Positions 61,676 to 64,000 of a stretch of DNA of 64,000 nt are shown piece after piece (position 1 is the stretch's first letter; every line of letters begins with the position of its first letter). Source of the DNA: Pectinophora gossypiella (lineage: Eukaryota > Arthropoda > Insecta > Lepidoptera > Gelechiidae); NCBI RefSeq assembly GCF_024362695.1, contig NC_065410.1, positions 1,050,001-1,114,000 on the forward strand, read 5' to 3'. Made by a program: the position numbers and the translations under genes. Below the pieces are notes generated by a model. It had not been told where the DNA came from. It saw only the letters and a list, made by a program, of their open reading frames with translations, and searched no databases.

Positions 61676-61863
61676 AGGCTAACCTAAATAAACAAGATAT
61701 AGGAAATTGTCATAATTCGTTCAAAAGTAATCTCTAAGAACATGTTGCGACTGGTAACCTGAAGGGTTGCAATCAAAAGCCAAAAATATCCCGTTCAAAA
61801 TAAGAAACTATTTACTCGGACCATGAGATAATCACCAGTCATCACTAGTTCTTCATTGGTGCT

Positions 61864-62229
61864 AATTCCTGTAAATACCATCTAATTTTATTTTAAGTTA
61901 TATCTGTCATTTTCTTATCCGCTGAAAAGGAAAGGGACGAGTAATCGACAAGCATAAAATTTATGGAACACGCGTCAATTTTAAGCACAAATCTAAGACA
62001 ACTATCAAAAAATTTTACATTGGCCAATAACCCGCCAGAATTATGTTGACAGCACACGTCAAACAGTTTGTATACCAGCGAGATACCTTTTTGATTCGCC
62101 CGGGTTATTCATTCATTTACTCATTTTTCCTAAAATTAAGAGCTGTCAATCATCCGTCCCTTTCCTTTTCGACGGATAAGAAAATGACAGATATAACTTA
62201 AATTAAAATTAGGATTTGTCTGCAGGAAT
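61864..62229. mobile_element. MITE-6, long inverted ends
   Basis: About 366 bp with ends of some 85 bp. The left has taagttatatctgtcatttt, cttatccgctgaaaaggaaa and gggacg; the right has the complement of taagttatatctgtcatttt, cttatccgtcgaaaaggaaa and gggacg. Tips are attcctg/caggaat. No coding sequence. I recall this type as common in Lepidoptera. Confidence 0.75.
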
Positions 62230-62338
62230 CGGGGTCATTATTCATCTTGACTCAACAAACGTTAAAAATGCAGTCACAGGTACTTTACATTGTCTAAAAC
62301 TTAATCGGGAAGGCATGATATACCTACATTAACTACCA

Positions 62339-62690
62339 TAATAACGGCCTCCGTGGTCCAGTGGTTGAGCGTTAGGCTCATGATCCGGAGGTCCCGTGTT
62401 CGATTCCCGGTGGGTGTCCCCACCACATATCACAAAAAATACTTTGTGGTCCCTAGTTTGGTTAGGACATTACTAGCTGATCACCAGATTGTCCGAAAGT
62501 AAGATTATCCGTGCTTCGGAAGGCACACTAAGCCGTTGGTCCCGGTTACTACTTACTGATGTAAGTAAGTAGTCGTTACATGAGCCATGTCAGGAGCCTT
62601 TGGCGGCTCAATAGTAACCCTGACACCAGGGTTGATGAGGTTGGTTCTCCACCTTGCAAGCCACACGATAGAAGAAGAAAAAGAAGATAA
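62339..62690 (+). repeat. SINE-1, full length
   Basis: Head acggcctccgtggtccagtg, B box region ccgtgttcgattcccggtgg, followed by an extra gtgtccccacc, the body, the central block at about 62511-62547 (slightly mutated), and the tail acacgatagaagaagaaaaa. Flanking ataacg on both sides could be a short duplication. Confidence 0.82.
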
Positions 62691-62935
62691 CGACAGTCGC
62701 CTCTTGCAGCGACTTTTTTGTTTCTTGCTCTATGGGGTGTATCAGATGGAGGGTACTTGGAACCTTCTAGAATCTAGATTATCTTACGATGGAAAAAATC
62801 GGCTTGTATTCCTAGCCTGGATAAACAGCAGGTAGTACTCCTAGAGTTCTTTTACCTACATAATAAAGCGGTAAACGGAAATAATAGGTACTTAGAAAAA
62901 TAATAATGACCATAAAATAACCTCATTAAGCTTTT
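62691..62935. other. Unassigned noncoding DNA
   Basis: The 82-codon frame from 62587 runs through the SINE and is not a gene. Confidence 0.3.
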
Positions 62936-63545
62936 TAGGGTTCCGTAGCCTAACGGCAAAAAACGGAACCCTTATAGATTCGTCATGTCTGTCCGTCCGT
63001 CAGTCCGTCCGTATGTCACAGCCACTTTTCTCCGAAACTATAATAGCAATGCTGTTGAAACTTGATAAATATGTGTATTCTGTGAACCGCATTAAGATTT
63101 TTACGCAATGATAGAACTGAAACTCAAAAAAAATTTTTTCATCAAACCCAAACGTGTGGGTTATTTATGGATAGGTCTTCCAAAATGGTATTGAGGTTTC
63201 TAATATCATTTTTTTCTAAACTGAATAGTTTGCGTGAGAGACACTTCCAAAGTGGTAAAATGTGTGTGTGTGTGTGTCCCCCACCCCTGTAACTTCTAAA
63301 ATAAGAGGAGGATAAAACAAAAAAAATATATGATGTAGATTAGCATGCAAACTACCAACGAAAATTGGTTTGAACCAGATCTAGTAAGTAGTTTTTTTTT
63401 TAATACATCATAAATCGTAAACCGTAATTTACTTTCATAGTTAAAACATCAAAAGTTACTACAAACTAAAAAAAAAATTATTATGTTACTTGCTGTTACG
63501 GAACCCTTCATGGGCGAGTCCGACTCGCACTTGGCCGATTTTTTA
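62936..63545. repeat. Conserved lepidopteran repeat R5, about 600 bp
   Basis: Starts agggttccgtagcctaacgg with an internal inverted echo cggaaccctt, continues with ctgtccgtccgtcagtccgt, a tcttccaaaatggtattgag block and gagagacacttccaaagtgg, and ends tacggaacccttcatgggcg then gactcgcacttggccg. I recall very similar copies from many moths and butterflies. No coding frame exists. A (GT)n run lies at 63262-63277. The class is uncertain to me. Confidence 0.65.
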
Positions 63546-64000
63546 TCTTACACTGAACTTCTAAAAGTCTTTCCTCACGGAAGCTTTTAATTGCTTAACT
63601 ATAATATATAAGTTCTAACCAAATTAATAGGTAGGTAAGTATACGTGGGATAAGGCAGTACCATTACGATTAATTATAAGAATAATTACTATTCATCAAA
63701 ATATACAAGCAAGATGTTCAAAAATCAGTTACTTACCAATTTATATTTCCTTTGAAATTATTCAAAAGCCTTTCACATATTCAACTCAAAGAAACGCGTG
63801 ACAAACTCGCTTTGCAGTTTTTATTCGAACACCACCTACTCACACCTTTCTTTTAGTCAAACGAATGTAGGCTGAAAAAATAAAGATGTATGAAAAATAA
63901 AAAATGTGCCCTACGCTTGAGAATCTCAGATAACGCCCATCTGTACTGTTGCTAAATGTTTGTATGTTTTGTTTGTGTGAAATAAAGTATAATATTTGAT
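63546..64000. other. Unassigned AT-rich DNA
   Basis: No gene seen. The last bases, gtgtgaaataaagtataata, may be another LINE-like tail cut by the window edge. Confidence 0.3.

Overview
This 64 kb window looks like intergenic or intronic DNA from a moth or butterfly (Lepidoptera). It is AT-rich, has no convincing host protein-coding gene, and is packed with interspersed repeats whose sequences I recognise from memory as lepidopteran. These include tRNA-derived SINEs ending in a gatagaagaag tail, SINEs and LINE tails ending around gtgggacgtatataggctg, and a roughly 600-bp repeat bounded by gggttccgta and cggaaccctt. The species cannot be told from the sequence. Family names such as SINE-1, LINE-A and MITE-1 are local labels for this report, not database names.

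The one intact gene belongs to a complete BEL/Pao LTR retrotransposon (29711-36520, plus strand). It has two 199-bp LTRs that differ at a single base, a GTAGG target duplication, a primer-binding-type site directly after the left LTR, and one uninterrupted Gag-Pol frame of 1746 codons. The frame carries a zinc knuckle, aspartic protease, YVDD reverse transcriptase, RNase H, an HHCC/DDE integrase and a BEL-type C-terminal domain. It appears to be a recent insertion.

Layout. 1-9.4 kb: old LINE 3' ends, SINE fragments and a 17-bp minisatellite. 9.4-11.3 kb: a layered locus in which SINE-2 received a chimeric SINE-5 (14-bp duplication) and, separately, a pogo-like DNA transposon (TA duplication) with a broken transposase. 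13.2-14.2 kb: two TIR elements back to back. 14.6-29.4 kb: many SINE-1, SINE-2 and SINE-4 copies, a SINE-in-SINE insertion with a 12-bp duplication, palindromic MITEs and LINE-A pieces. 29.7-36.5 kb: BEL/Pao. 36.5-48.1 kb: MITEs, a SINE-5-in-LINE nest with two recoverable duplications, and a LINE-in-SINE nest. 48.7-51.0 kb: two separate locally duplicated sequences. 51.0-51.3 kb: weak hints of a host first exon. 52.3-57.5 kb: MITEs, SINEs and a 5'-truncated LINE with a 12-bp duplication. 57.6-59.9 kb: a 2.3-kb foldback element whose arms carry 170-bp tandem units. 60-64 kb: SINEs, a palindromic MITE and the conserved 600-bp repeat.

The elements interact mainly by serving as targets for one another. 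Several duplications allow insertions to be ordered. SINE-1, SINE-3 and SINE-5 share a central block of about 36 bp but have different heads and/or tails, and the head of SINE-5 appears partly derived from 5S rRNA.
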